A DNA stretch of 64,000 nt, taken from the NCBI RefSeq assembly GCF_028752835.1, contig NZ_CP087953.1, positions 1 to 64,000 of the forward strand, in the 5' to 3' direction. The DNA comes from Desulfosarcina sp. BuS5 (lineage in GTDB: Bacteria > Desulfobacterota > Desulfobacteria > Desulfobacterales > BuS5). Positions 1 to 7,353 of the stretch are shown here, one piece after another. Each line of letters opens with the position of its first letter. Position 1 is the first letter of the stretch. The position numbers were made by a program, and so were the translations under genes. The notes below the pieces were generated by a model. The model had not been told where the DNA came from. It worked only from the letters and a program-made list of their open reading frames with translations, and did no database searches.

Positions 1-333
1 GAATGCGTTGGTGATTGGCGTACTCGATTTATACAGAGGTTCAGGTCAGAAATCCATATCTGTAAACAACGAATCAGCTATTTATCAAGCCGGTTTAGGC
101 TGGAACCGGTAATTGCCTCCATTGCAAATGAACACATAAAACTGACTAATAAAGGAGCGACGATTAGGGCATATGACCCTTCAACCAGCCTAAAAAGAGG
201 ATTCTCGCTTGTATACACAGACAAAGGCGATCTGGTAAAATCTCTATCGCAAATTCAAGTTGCGGATGTTTTGGAAACGGAATTCAGCGATGGGCATATT
301 GTGAGCACTGTCAATAAGACCAAAAGGAAATAA
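1..333 (+). CDS. xseA: Exodeoxyribonuclease VII large subunit, C-terminal part
   Basis: The frame is open from base 1 to a TAA at 331-333, so only the last 110 residues are present. The peptide contains the conserved XseA tail: a long charged helix region, then a stretch reading LKRGFSLVYTDKGDLVKS, where LxRGYxxV is typical of the family. Exonuclease VII is a cytoplasmic nuclease that degrades single-stranded DNA to oligonucleotides together with several XseB subunits. The gene for the small subunit follows at once, which supports the call. The start and N-terminal OB-fold lie outside the window. Confidence 0.85.
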   Translation, partial: ECVGDWRTRFIQRFRSEIHICKQRISYLSSRFRLEPVIASIANEHIKLTNKGATIRAYDPSTSLKRGFSLVYTDKGDLVKSLSQIQVADVLETEFSDGHIVSTVNKTKRK

Positions 334-382
334 AATACCTGAAAATCAAGATGACCTCAGCAAACTGACCTATGAACAAAAG

Positions 383-565
383 GTGAAAAAACTGGATGAG
401 ATATTAACCCGGCTGGACAATTCCGAAACACCCATTGACAAGCTGGCAGCGGATGTCAAACTGGGTGCGAAACTCATCAAGGATCTGGATCAGAAACTGA
501 AACAGGTTGAAACAGAAGTTCGTGATGCTTTCAAGGAGCTTGAGGATGAATCGGGAACAGAATGA
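383..565 (+). CDS. xseB: Exodeoxyribonuclease VII small subunit
   Basis: This small helical protein (60 residues from GTG 383) matches XseB, the small subunit of exonuclease VII, including the family segment with GAKLIKDLDQKLKQVE. It lies 49 bases after xseA, the usual gene pair. The true start is uncertain. In-frame sequence upstream reads SKLTYEQKV before the GTG, and XseB proteins normally begin with a similar SKLTYEQ segment. The native start is therefore probably earlier, at a non-ATG codon near 335-365, or the 5' end has lost its start. No ATG is available in this frame. Confidence 0.85.
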   Translation: MKKLDEILTRLDNSETPIDKLAADVKLGAKLIKDLDQKLKQVETEVRDAFKELEDESGTE

Positions 566-752
566 TAATGATGTTGTTTATGGGTTGCTCTTTTCTTTTT
601 GTTCCAGAGGATGGCAAGCTATTCACGGTTTTAATGGATATATATTTACGTGGTGAACAATCGGATTTAACTAATTAGCGGAGAGCTAAGGGCATTTATT
701 TTACAGTTCTTATTGAATTCCATAAGATACTGTATAATGAATTTTACACAAA

Positions 753-1382
753 ATGAAAAGTGAGTATGATTGCATAGCAAAGATATATGATACTGTTCTT
801 TACTTAGTTATTAAGCCTATAAGAATTGCAGTAATGAATGTGCTTTTTAAATACAAAGAAAAATCAATTTTAGATTTATGTTGTGGCACTGGTAATCAGC
901 TTAAATTACTATCAAGAAACGGATTTAAAGATCTTCATTGTCTCGATATATCCAACCCAATGTTAGAAATAGCAAGAAAAAATGGTTCCCAGATAAAGAT
1001 TTATACTGAAAATGCAACAAAAACAAGTTTTGAAAATGAATCATTTGCCATAGTACTTATCAGTTTCGCGTTACATGAAAAAAATAGAAGTACTCAAGAA
1101 AGTTTTATAAAAGAAGCACATAGGCTTATAAAAAAAAATGGCTTTATACTTATCGTTGATTATTATTTTGATAATAAAACAGCTAAATTGGTCAAAATAG
1201 GAATAAATATAATTGAAAGGATAGCAGGAAAAGAACATTATAATAACTTTAAAGGCTACATACGGAATAATGGATTGTTAAGTTTAATAAACAAAGATAA
1301 ATTTAAACTTGTTAAAGCCCATAAAAGATTATTTAATGGGGTCATCGTTTCAATGTATCAAAAGACGATGACAAATCGTTAA
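753..1382 (+). CDS. Class I SAM-dependent methyltransferase
   Basis: A 209-residue protein with a Rossmann-type methyltransferase core. Motif I is LDLCCGTGNQ (about residues 40-49), the acidic end of strand beta2 is CLDISNPML, and a strand near residue 100 reads IVLISFALHE. It resembles UbiE/Methyltransf_11-type enzymes that methylate small molecules, but the substrate cannot be told from sequence. The gene is clearly more AT-rich and A-rich in codon use than xseA/xseB beside it, which suggests recent transfer. It stands alone, with 187 non-coding bases before it and a repeat and intron after it. Confidence 0.75.
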   Translation: MKSEYDCIAKIYDTVLYLVIKPIRIAVMNVLFKYKEKSILDLCCGTGNQLKLLSRNGFKDLHCLDISNPMLEIARKNGSQIKIYTENATKTSFENESFAIVLISFALHEKNRSTQESFIKEAHRLIKKNGFILIVDYYFDNKTAKLVKIGINIIERIAGKEHYNNFKGYIRNNGLLSLINKDKFKLVKAHKRLFNGVIVSMYQKTMTNR

Positions 1383-1529
1383 ATTTGATCCGCCATAAGC
1401 GGACAGGTGAACTCCACCGTTTATAACCAATGAAAAAGACAATCTAAAATTGTCATCTTTTGGTCACTTATTTAGATTGCTTGCGTCCGCTTTGACAACC
1501 ATTTTTTTATTGTTTCCGTATACGGTTGC
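1383..1529. other. Non-coding spacer
   Basis: No credible gene was found between the methyltransferase stop and the duplicated repeat. I looked for an attC site here because cassettes occur nearby, but no paired arms with a GTT core could be supported. Confidence 0.4.
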
Positions 1530-1873
1530 ATCCCGTCTCGCTTTCTTTAACTGTTTTTTTAAACGTTGCTTATCGTTTTAACTATTTGTGCTGCAAGCGC
1601 CGCCAGCCAGTGATGTGTTTGCCAGCTTTGTATTATTTGTAAGCGTCTAATTACGTTTTCGCAAATCCGGCTGCTTTACAAAAAGCAGGTTGTCGCAACC
1701 AGACAGGGGTTTACAACAAAACACTACTCGTGCCAAGATAAATCCGAATCGTTGGGATAAGACACAAGGTCTTTGAAACTCGATATTGTTACCAAGTGGG
1801 TGCTCGGGAAACGGTTTGTTTCCTTCATCTCTGCAGGGCTTGCTCTGGCATTGATGTTAAGATAGTCCCACCT
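1530..1873 (+). repeat. Duplicated non-coding repeat, copy A
   Basis: About 340 bases here reappear in the same orientation at 5300-5644 (offset about 3,770). From roughly 1650 on, the two copies are about 95 percent identical by eye; earlier parts are more diverged. No frame is conserved, so it does not look coding. Copy A ends where the group II intron domain I-like sequence begins. Copy B ends at an IS4-family terminal repeat. Both end with the bases CCACCT. Confidence 0.8.
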
Positions 1874-3992
1874 GACTAAAGACTAACCAGCAGGTCAGTA
1901 GCGAAGTCCACAGGTAAACCCGGTAACGGGAGTCTGGAGCTGGACGGAGCAAGATTGCAGGCTCTGTATTGAGCCCCGAAAAATGTATGGTTGTGGTCAT
2001 TGTGATAATCCTGCTTGCAGGAAAAAGCCGACGCTTTGGAGACAGCGGAAGGCAGCAGTCCTGAATATGCTAAGGCAAGTATTCAGGACACCACCGGGGT
2101 CTTAGACCAGGGCATGTACTCAAAGGGGTAGCTCGGGAACTTGGGAGACCCGGATGTTTCCTTGGGTAAAAAGAACGGTAACAGGAAATCCAGCGCAAGC
2201 GAAATCCCGGCGTTGCATAGGAATGTCCCGCCTTGCAACGAGTCTGCCATTGGCAGAAACACAAACATTAAAAGATGGGCGATACAAGGTATCAGGGGAG
2301 GATAGCGAAGAGCGAACGAACCTGAGATAAACATTCGGAAGTCTTAGCAGATCATAGTACCGATGATTAAGAATTGAACTATCTTGATCGGAAAGGTGGG
2401 GAAGTGATGCCCAAGCGACCCACTGCAGGGAAGGTGAAGCAGGGTATAACGTTTTTTTGGCAGGAATTATGGGAGATACACAGATGTCACAAACCATATC
2501 AACAAAAAGCCGAGAAATTGCAAGAACGGTCGCTTGCAATTCCAGACCGATAGAATGGGGACAACCACCGGTGTTAACAGGTGGGTCATCCCTTATCAAA
2601 ATCGAGCTGCTTGCTCAAAGTAATCCTGAACTGGTATTTACATCAGTAGTCCATCGGATAGACTTTGATTTACTGAAACAATCCTTTCGTAAAATTCGGA
2701 AAAGCAAATCTGCAGGAGTGGACAAGGTTACGGCAAAGGAGTATGCCGAAAATCTTGATCAAAACCTCTATAATCTGTATGAACGACTGCGGAGAGGACA
2801 GTACGTTGCGTCTCCTGTAAAGCGTATCTGGATAGACAAGGAAGGAGGGAAAAAGCGTCCAATTGGCATACCTGTACTTGAGGATAAAATTGTCCAGAAA
2901 GCAGCAGCAGCCATATTGAATGTCATATTTGACAGGAATTTTTACAATTTTTCCCATGCATTCAGAAAAGGTCGGAGCCAACACATGGCAATCAAAGATT
3001 TACGTGAGCAATGCTTGAAGCAGAATATCAGCTGGATAGTAAGCGCAGATATTACAGGACTATTTGACAATATTAATCACGAGTTACTTAAAGACATGAT
3101 ACGTCGGAGAGTAAGTGACGGCGGAATGATTCGCCTGATAGGGAAGTGGTTGAATGCAGGCGTAATGGAGGAAGGCAACCTGACGTACTCTGAAACGGGC
3201 ACTCCACAGGGAGGAGTAATTTCCCCTGTGCTCAGTAATATCTTTCTTCATTATGTTTTAGATGACTGGTACGTGAAAGAAGTGATCCCCCGGATGAAAG
3301 GGAGATGCTCCATCATACGCTGGGCGGATGATTTCATCCTCGGGTTCGAGTATGAAAAAGACGCATTGCGTGTCATGGATGTATTACCCAGGCGGTTCGA
3401 ACAGTTCGAGCTGTCACTTCACCCGGAAAAGACAAAACTGATTCGATTTTCCAAACGCATTAGCGGAAAGGGAAACGGGACGTTTGATTTTTTAGGGTTT
3501 ACATTTTACTGGTCAAAATCATTAAAAGGGTACATGGTAATAAAGAAAAAGACGGCAAGAAAGCGTTCAAGCCGTTTTATGAAGAGAATATGGATATGGT
3601 GCAAGGATAACCGTCATAAGCCAATGGCCGAGCAGTATGAGATTCTTTGCAGTAAACTGCGAGGTTTTTACCAGTACTTTGGAGTAATAAGTAACTACAA
3701 AGTGCTGGAAGTTGTGTTTGAATATACTGAGAAAGCATGGCGTCGATGGTTAAGCCGAAGAAGTCACAAGGGCGAAGTAATGTTCGAGGACTTGCGCACA
3801 ACATACCCACTGCCATTACCCAGAATAGTCCATAATATTTGATGCCGTAAGGGCTGCAAAGTTATACGCCAAACGGGGTGTCGCCTGTTTGGTTGATAAT
3901 CCGGTAAAAAGGATTTGAACCGAGGAACCGTATGAGGGAAATCTTCACGTACGGGTCTGTAGGGGGGGCGTCGGGTAACCGATGCTCCTACC
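1874..3992 (+). mobile_element. Group II intron, copy 1
   Basis: A ribozyme-like leader of about 580 bases precedes an intron-encoded reverse transcriptase. It is followed by a domain V-like hairpin (3925-3957, arms CCGTA / TACGG around GAGGGAAATCTTC) and a domain VI-like hairpin ending in CTCCTAC. The 3' boundary is placed at about 3992 because copy 2 diverges within a few bases of the same point (shared to TGGAA, 3997). The 5' boundary is an estimate: no clear GTGYG start was found, and the bases before 1873 are shared with a non-intron repeat. The 3' exon is the first arm of an attC site. Confidence 0.75.
2457..3842 (+). CDS. ltrA: Group II intron reverse transcriptase/maturase
   Basis: A 461-residue intron-encoded protein. 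It has the RT fingers and palm (KSKSAGVDKVT, RPIGIPVLEDKIVQKA, GTPQGGVISPVLSN) and the catalytic motif IRWADDF at about residue 288, a variant of the usual YADD. The maturase (X) domain follows, including RGFYQYFGVISNY. No HNH endonuclease domain follows, so the intron would need another priming route. The start is uncertain. This copy has seven T in the run at 2452-2458, whereas the second copy has eight, which opens the frame further upstream there. The ATG at 2469 or 2484 may be the real start in this copy. The two proteins differ by only about five residues. Confidence 0.9.
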   Translation: MAGIMGDTQMSQTISTKSREIARTVACNSRPIEWGQPPVLTGGSSLIKIELLAQSNPELVFTSVVHRIDFDLLKQSFRKIRKSKSAGVDKVTAKEYAENLDQNLYNLYERLRRGQYVASPVKRIWIDKEGGKKRPIGIPVLEDKIVQKAAAAILNVIFDRNFYNFSHAFRKGRSQHMAIKDLREQCLKQNISWIVSADITGLFDNINHELLKDMIRRRVSDGGMIRLIGKWLNAGVMEEGNLTYSETGTPQGGVISPVLSNIFLHYVLDDWYVKEVIPRMKGRCSIIRWADDFILGFEYEKDALRVMDVLPRRFEQFELSLHPEKTKLIRFSKRISGKGNGTFDFLGFTFYWSKSLKGYMVIKKKTARKRSSRFMKRIWIWCKDNRHKPMAEQYEILCSKLRGFYQYFGVISNYKVLEVVFEYTEKAWRRWLSRRSHKGEVMFEDLRTTYPLPLPRIVHNI

Positions 3993-3997
3993 TGGAA

Positions 3998-4107
3998 CCC
4001 GACCGCCAACAGCGGTGCTTTTTTTAAACGCTCTCTTCCGCATAAATGTTGTCGTTTGCGGAACGTATTCCCACGCATGTTGGCGGCCGGTGAGTTCATC
4101 GTTAGGG
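3998..4107 (+). other. attC recombination site (3' part, interrupted by the intron)
   Basis: The imperfect palindrome pairs ACCGCCAAC with GTTGGCGG, has an inner hairpin TTCCGCA / TGCGGAA, and ends in the core GTTAGGG at 4101-4107. The core is confirmed by its exact complement CCCTAAC at 4922-4928, at the end of the cassette that starts here. The left arm is missing beyond the intron junction, so the intron appears to have entered the site. Confidence 0.7.
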
Positions 4108-4130
4108 AATCACAATTAAAGGGAATTAAA

Positions 4131-4913
4131 ATGAAACCTTCTTTATTCATTGGCTCTTCAAAAGAAAGCCTTGATATTGCTTATGCACTTCAAGAAAATC
4201 TTGAATCCGTAGCTGAGGTTACTGTATGGGACCAGGGGATATTTGCTTTATCTCAACCAACTATTTCATCTCTCATAAAAGCCTTAGATAAGTCAAAGTT
4301 CGGAGCATTCATACTTTCACCGGATGACGTCACAAAAATCAGAGGAAGTGAATACCAAACTGCGAGAGACAATATAGTTTTTGAACTTGGGCTATTTATT
4401 GGCAGGCTAAGTTTAGAACGAACTTTCTTTGTTATTCCGGGAAATAGCATGGACATGCATCTTCCAACTGATTTACTTGGACTTACCCCTACCGTTTTTG
4501 ATGCAAATCGCCAAGATGGAAACATTAGAGCCGCACTTGGACCCGCAAGTAACCAGATTAGAAAAGCATTATTGAATTTGGAATCTCCTCGCTTTGATAA
4601 TGAATTGTATGAAAAATTTTCTAAATTACTCACTAATGCAAAAGAAACATTAATTTCTGCTATTGCTACGTCTGATAAATCAAATGAATTTCCAAACAAA
4701 AATGAGCTTTATAATGAAAATGTTTATTCCCTTAATAATATGGCTAAAGCTGCCAATATAAATACACCAGATCTTTTTATTTTAGGTATAGATGCAATCG
4801 GTGGCCTTTTATACAAGCCTGGTAAGAAAGCCATGTCTTGGGAACAGAAAAATATCGAAAATGAAATTATAAAGTTAGAAATTATGCTTAAGGAGTGGGA
4901 AAAAATATTGTAG
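4131..4913 (+). CDS. TIR-like nucleotide-binding effector (CAP12/Pycsar-type family)
   Basis: A 260-residue protein matching the family first called predicted nucleotide-binding protein containing TIR-like domain. Members act as NADase effectors in CBASS and Pycsar phage defence. Visible motifs are FIGSSKESLDIAYALQENL at the N-terminus, WDQGIF, FGAFILSPDD and RDNIVFELGLFIGRL, the last carrying the likely catalytic Glu; residues 1-150 form the domain. The C-terminal 110 residues are not recognised and lack an obvious cyclase or sensor. The start is ATG 4131 behind AAAGGGAAT; an upstream ATG at 4056 lies inside the attC site and is rejected. It is the only gene in a defined integron cassette, so it may act alone or with a partner elsewhere. 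NADase activity is inferred. Confidence 0.8.
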   Translation: MKPSLFIGSSKESLDIAYALQENLESVAEVTVWDQGIFALSQPTISSLIKALDKSKFGAFILSPDDVTKIRGSEYQTARDNIVFELGLFIGRLSLERTFFVIPGNSMDMHLPTDLLGLTPTVFDANRQDGNIRAALGPASNQIRKALLNLESPRFDNELYEKFSKLLTNAKETLISAIATSDKSNEFPNKNELYNENVYSLNNMAKAANINTPDLFILGIDAIGGLLYKPGKKAMSWEQKNIENEIIKLEIMLKEWEKIL

Positions 4914-4921
4914 TCATTTTT

Positions 4922-4999
4922 CCCTAACCCGCCATTTAACACGGACTGGCTAAAAGCGCTTTTGCGCTTCCAGCCATCCGGTTAATGGCACCGTTGTAA
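4922..4999 (+). other. attC recombination site closing the TIR cassette
   Basis: The left core is CCCTAAC (4922-4928). The stem arms GCCATTTAAC and GTTAATGGC enclose a second stem, TGGCTAAAAGCGC / GCGCTTCCAGCCA. The right core is GTTGTAA (4993-4999). The left core is the exact complement of the GTTAGGG that opens the cassette at 4101, as expected of a circularised cassette. The cassette is therefore 4102-4993, 892 bases. Confidence 0.85.
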
Positions 5000-5299
5000 A
5001 CCTTATCGCAGGCTTAATTTTGAGTTTTATTTTTCACTGTCTGTTTTGCTAACAGCCGTTGCCGGTATTTGCCGGTTATCGCTTTTGCCGGCGTTTCTTG
5101 TTGCTTTTTTGAACGTCAGCTTCGGCAAGATTTTACATTTTTCACTGTTTCAGCACTTGGCGACATCTCGCCTTGCTTTTTGCGGCTTTTTTGGTAAAGT
5201 CAGCATCGCATCAACAAACATTGTTGCAGAATGCCGCAAACAGCGGTTTACGCTTTGGCAATCGTTGTTTTTATTGTCATTATTCCAGCATCCGGTTGG
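5000..5299. other. Non-coding segment after the attC site
   Basis: No supported gene. Short open frames exist but lack ribosome-binding sites and family resemblance. The segment is rich in short TTGCCGG-type repeats. It may be the start of a non-coding cassette that runs into the duplicated repeat and is cut by the IS4 element. Confidence 0.4.
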
Positions 5300-5644
5300 A
5301 TCTCGTCCCGCTTTCTGCAACTATTTCTCAAGGCGTTGCTTATTGTTTTAACTGGTTATGCTGCAAGCGCCGGCAAACAGCGGTGTGTTCGCCAACTTTG
5401 CATTATTTGCAAGCGTTTAATTACGCTTTCTCAAATCCGGCTGCTTTACAAAAAGCAGATTGTCGCAACCAGGCAGGGGTTTACAACAAAACACTACTCG
5501 TGCCAAGATAAATCCGAATCGTTGGGATAAGGCACAAGGTCTTTGAAATTCGATATTGTTACCAAGTGGGTGCTCGGGAAACGGTTTTGTTTCCTTCATC
5601 TCTGCAGGGCTTGCTCTGGCATTGATGTTAAAATAGTTCCACCT
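5300..5644 (+). repeat. Duplicated non-coding repeat, copy B
   Basis: Direct repeat of 1530-1873. It is interrupted on its right by the terminal inverted repeat of the IS4-family element, so its native continuation is unknown. Confidence 0.8.
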
Positions 5645-7125
5645 CAATGTCATTAACTTTAGCGCGTTGGCTGATAAGAATAATTAAAACGTCCAGTTCT
5701 ATTTTTAAAGTTCCGTGGATATTTTCTTCCCGGTCTCACAGGCTCAATTGTTTCTGTGATAATTTTATGTAAATCAGAAATCAAGGATAAAACCATATCT
5801 GTGGAGCGGATGAAAAATAATGGTATAACATCCTTTATTTTTGATAGCATTTGGGCAAAATTCATTTTATATTTGTGCCGATTTTTATACGTATTGATAT
5901 CTATGGCGCTTTGGGTAGGAAATGCCAGCGCTGAGGCAAGATTTTTTGAAAATACCTTTGCATGAAAATCCTGGTAAATTGAAAGAACGGACTTGCCGGA
6001 AAAATTTTCAATTTCAATCCGTTGTTTCATTGTTTTGTAATCTTCTTCCACAGGCCATCTCATATGATAAAGTTCACCAAACAGATCATGAGGATATAGG
6101 TCTTTGTCAAGAAGCGAAGTGATAAGTATCTCTGCTTCACCAGTATCCAATTCAACTCTTATCAGCCTTAATTTTAAGGGTTGAAGTTCCAGGCCCATTT
6201 CTTTGCATTGTTTGATTGAGCTTGGGAATACCGGCAAAGATATGATTTTTTCTTTCTTGCCGGAATTAAAAAATTTTCGGACGATTTTCCATCTTTTACA
6301 TTGAATTCTTGCACAAAAATTAGAGCCTTGGGAGATTATAAGATTAAAAAGCCAGTATGCCGGATATCCTCTGTCCAAAAGGACAAGGTCATCTGAAAGA
6401 AGCTTTAAAAAATGATAAGCTGCCAATTCTCTCTCCCCTTCGTTTTTTGGGCTGATTATGGCATCAACTGTTATTTTGTTTAAAGGGTCAAACATTTGTG
6501 AAACCCGGGCTTTCGGGCACGCGTCTCCCTGGCGTGGATGCCAGGCCCCAAAGTAATTGGCTATTGCCGCAATCCTCGGCAATTGTACAGTTGTACCGTC
6601 AATAGCAAGGAGATTAAAACCATGCCATTTTAATGGCTTGAAATTTTGATAAAAATAATCAATCAACTGAGAATTGAGTTCAATAAATGCTTCATATTTG
6701 AGCTTCATCCTTGCTTTTGCCAAGGCAGCTTTAGAAACCATACGTTTGGCGATATCAAAGCGGTTTACAGCTTTAAAAAAGTGATCAAGTTCATCCTGGT
6801 ATGAACCTTTTATAAGATTTATAAGGAAAAATAACAAAGTTGAAAACGGAAGCTTTCTTTGACGTGTGAAATCTTTCGGGTTTTTCCTGTGACGTTGGAG
6901 AAAATCATTAGAAAGAATTAAATTTTTTAAAAACTCGATCAGTCCGGCACAATTCTGGCAAAGCATTTTCCATGCCAATATTGTGTGTTTTTTCAACTTT
7001 TTGTGACATTTTTTGCTCCTATCCCTATTGTTAATGTTTGCTGAAAATATATAATTAAATATAGCATAACTAATTAAAATATCAAGAGATATTATTCAAA
7101 TCTTCCTTAAGTTAATGATATTGAG
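5643..7125 (-). mobile_element. IS4-family insertion sequence
   Basis: Terminal inverted repeats are CTCAATGTCATTAACTT (5643-5659) and its near-complement at 7109-7125, with 16 of 17 positions matching. They enclose one transposase gene read on the minus strand. The element is about 1,483 bases. No clean target-site duplication was found beside the ends. Confidence 0.85.
5659..6996 (-). CDS. IS4-family transposase
   Basis: A 445-residue DDE transposase. Its motifs are AIDGTTVQLP (first Asp, near residue 133), LVLLDRGYPAYW (second Asp) and YHMRWPVEEDYKTMKQ, the YREK-type segment with the catalytic Glu. The stop codon overlaps the left terminal repeat. The frame's first usable start is TTG 6996. 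A better ribosome-binding site (AGGAGC before ATGTCACAA, about 7015) serves a different frame that stops after 33 codons. The 5' end may thus carry a frameshift, or expression may need frameshifting. No domain is missing, so the enzyme is probably near full length. Confidence 0.9.
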   Translation of the reverse strand: MKKHTILAWKMLCQNCAGLIEFLKNLILSNDFLQRHRKNPKDFTRQRKLPFSTLLFFLINLIKGSYQDELDHFFKAVNRFDIAKRMVSKAALAKARMKLKYEAFIELNSQLIDYFYQNFKPLKWHGFNLLAIDGTTVQLPRIAAIANYFGAWHPRQGDACPKARVSQMFDPLNKITVDAIISPKNEGERELAAYHFLKLLSDDLVLLDRGYPAYWLFNLIISQGSNFCARIQCKRWKIVRKFFNSGKKEKIISLPVFPSSIKQCKEMGLELQPLKLRLIRVELDTGEAEILITSLLDKDLYPHDLFGELYHMRWPVEEDYKTMKQRIEIENFSGKSVLSIYQDFHAKVFSKNLASALAFPTQSAIDINTYKNRHKYKMNFAQMLSKIKDVIPLFFIRSTDMVLSLISDLHKIITETIEPVRPGRKYPRNFKNRTGRFNYSYQPTR

Positions 7126-7353
7126 ATAAAATTGAGCAACGCTATATAATATGGAAATAGAACATTTTACAAAAATACATGAAGAGGCAAATGCCTAATC
7201 AAACAAAATCAGCCACGCAAAAAGCTGTGTGGCTGATTTGCGACGTTCACAAGAGAAATATCGCAATATCATCAATAGAAATTTATAATCTTAAATTAAT
7301 TAATAAATAAATCATGAAGCATTTCTAACGGAATTTAATTAGAGGATGAAAAA
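7126..7353. other. AT-rich leader before the defence operon
   Basis: No gene is seen. It holds a strong hairpin (7206-7239) and ends with AGAGGATGAAAAA, a good ribosome-binding site before ATG 7354. The operon promoter probably lies between 7240 and 7340, but no clear -35/-10 pair could be chosen. Confidence 0.4.
7206..7239. terminator. Perfect 11-bp hairpin, possible bidirectional terminator
   Basis: Arms AAATCAGCCAC and GTGGCTGATTT enclose a 12-base loop, with A-rich bases on the left and T on the right. It would insulate the defence operon from read-through, but it could also be an operator or a mobile-element scar. Confidence 0.5.

Noticed and set aside
2120-2599. A minus-strand open frame of 159 codons over the intron leader
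   Set aside because: It overlaps ribozyme structure and has no family resemblance.
1874-3992. Classifying the intron as a group IIC-attC intron
   Set aside because: Those introns normally lie antisense to the cassette genes; here the intron is in the same direction as the cassette, and copy 2 is inside a coding gene. The class is left open.
5046-5530. Three overlapping short plus-strand open frames in and before repeat copy B
   Set aside because: They are not conserved as frames between the two repeat copies and lack ribosome-binding sites.
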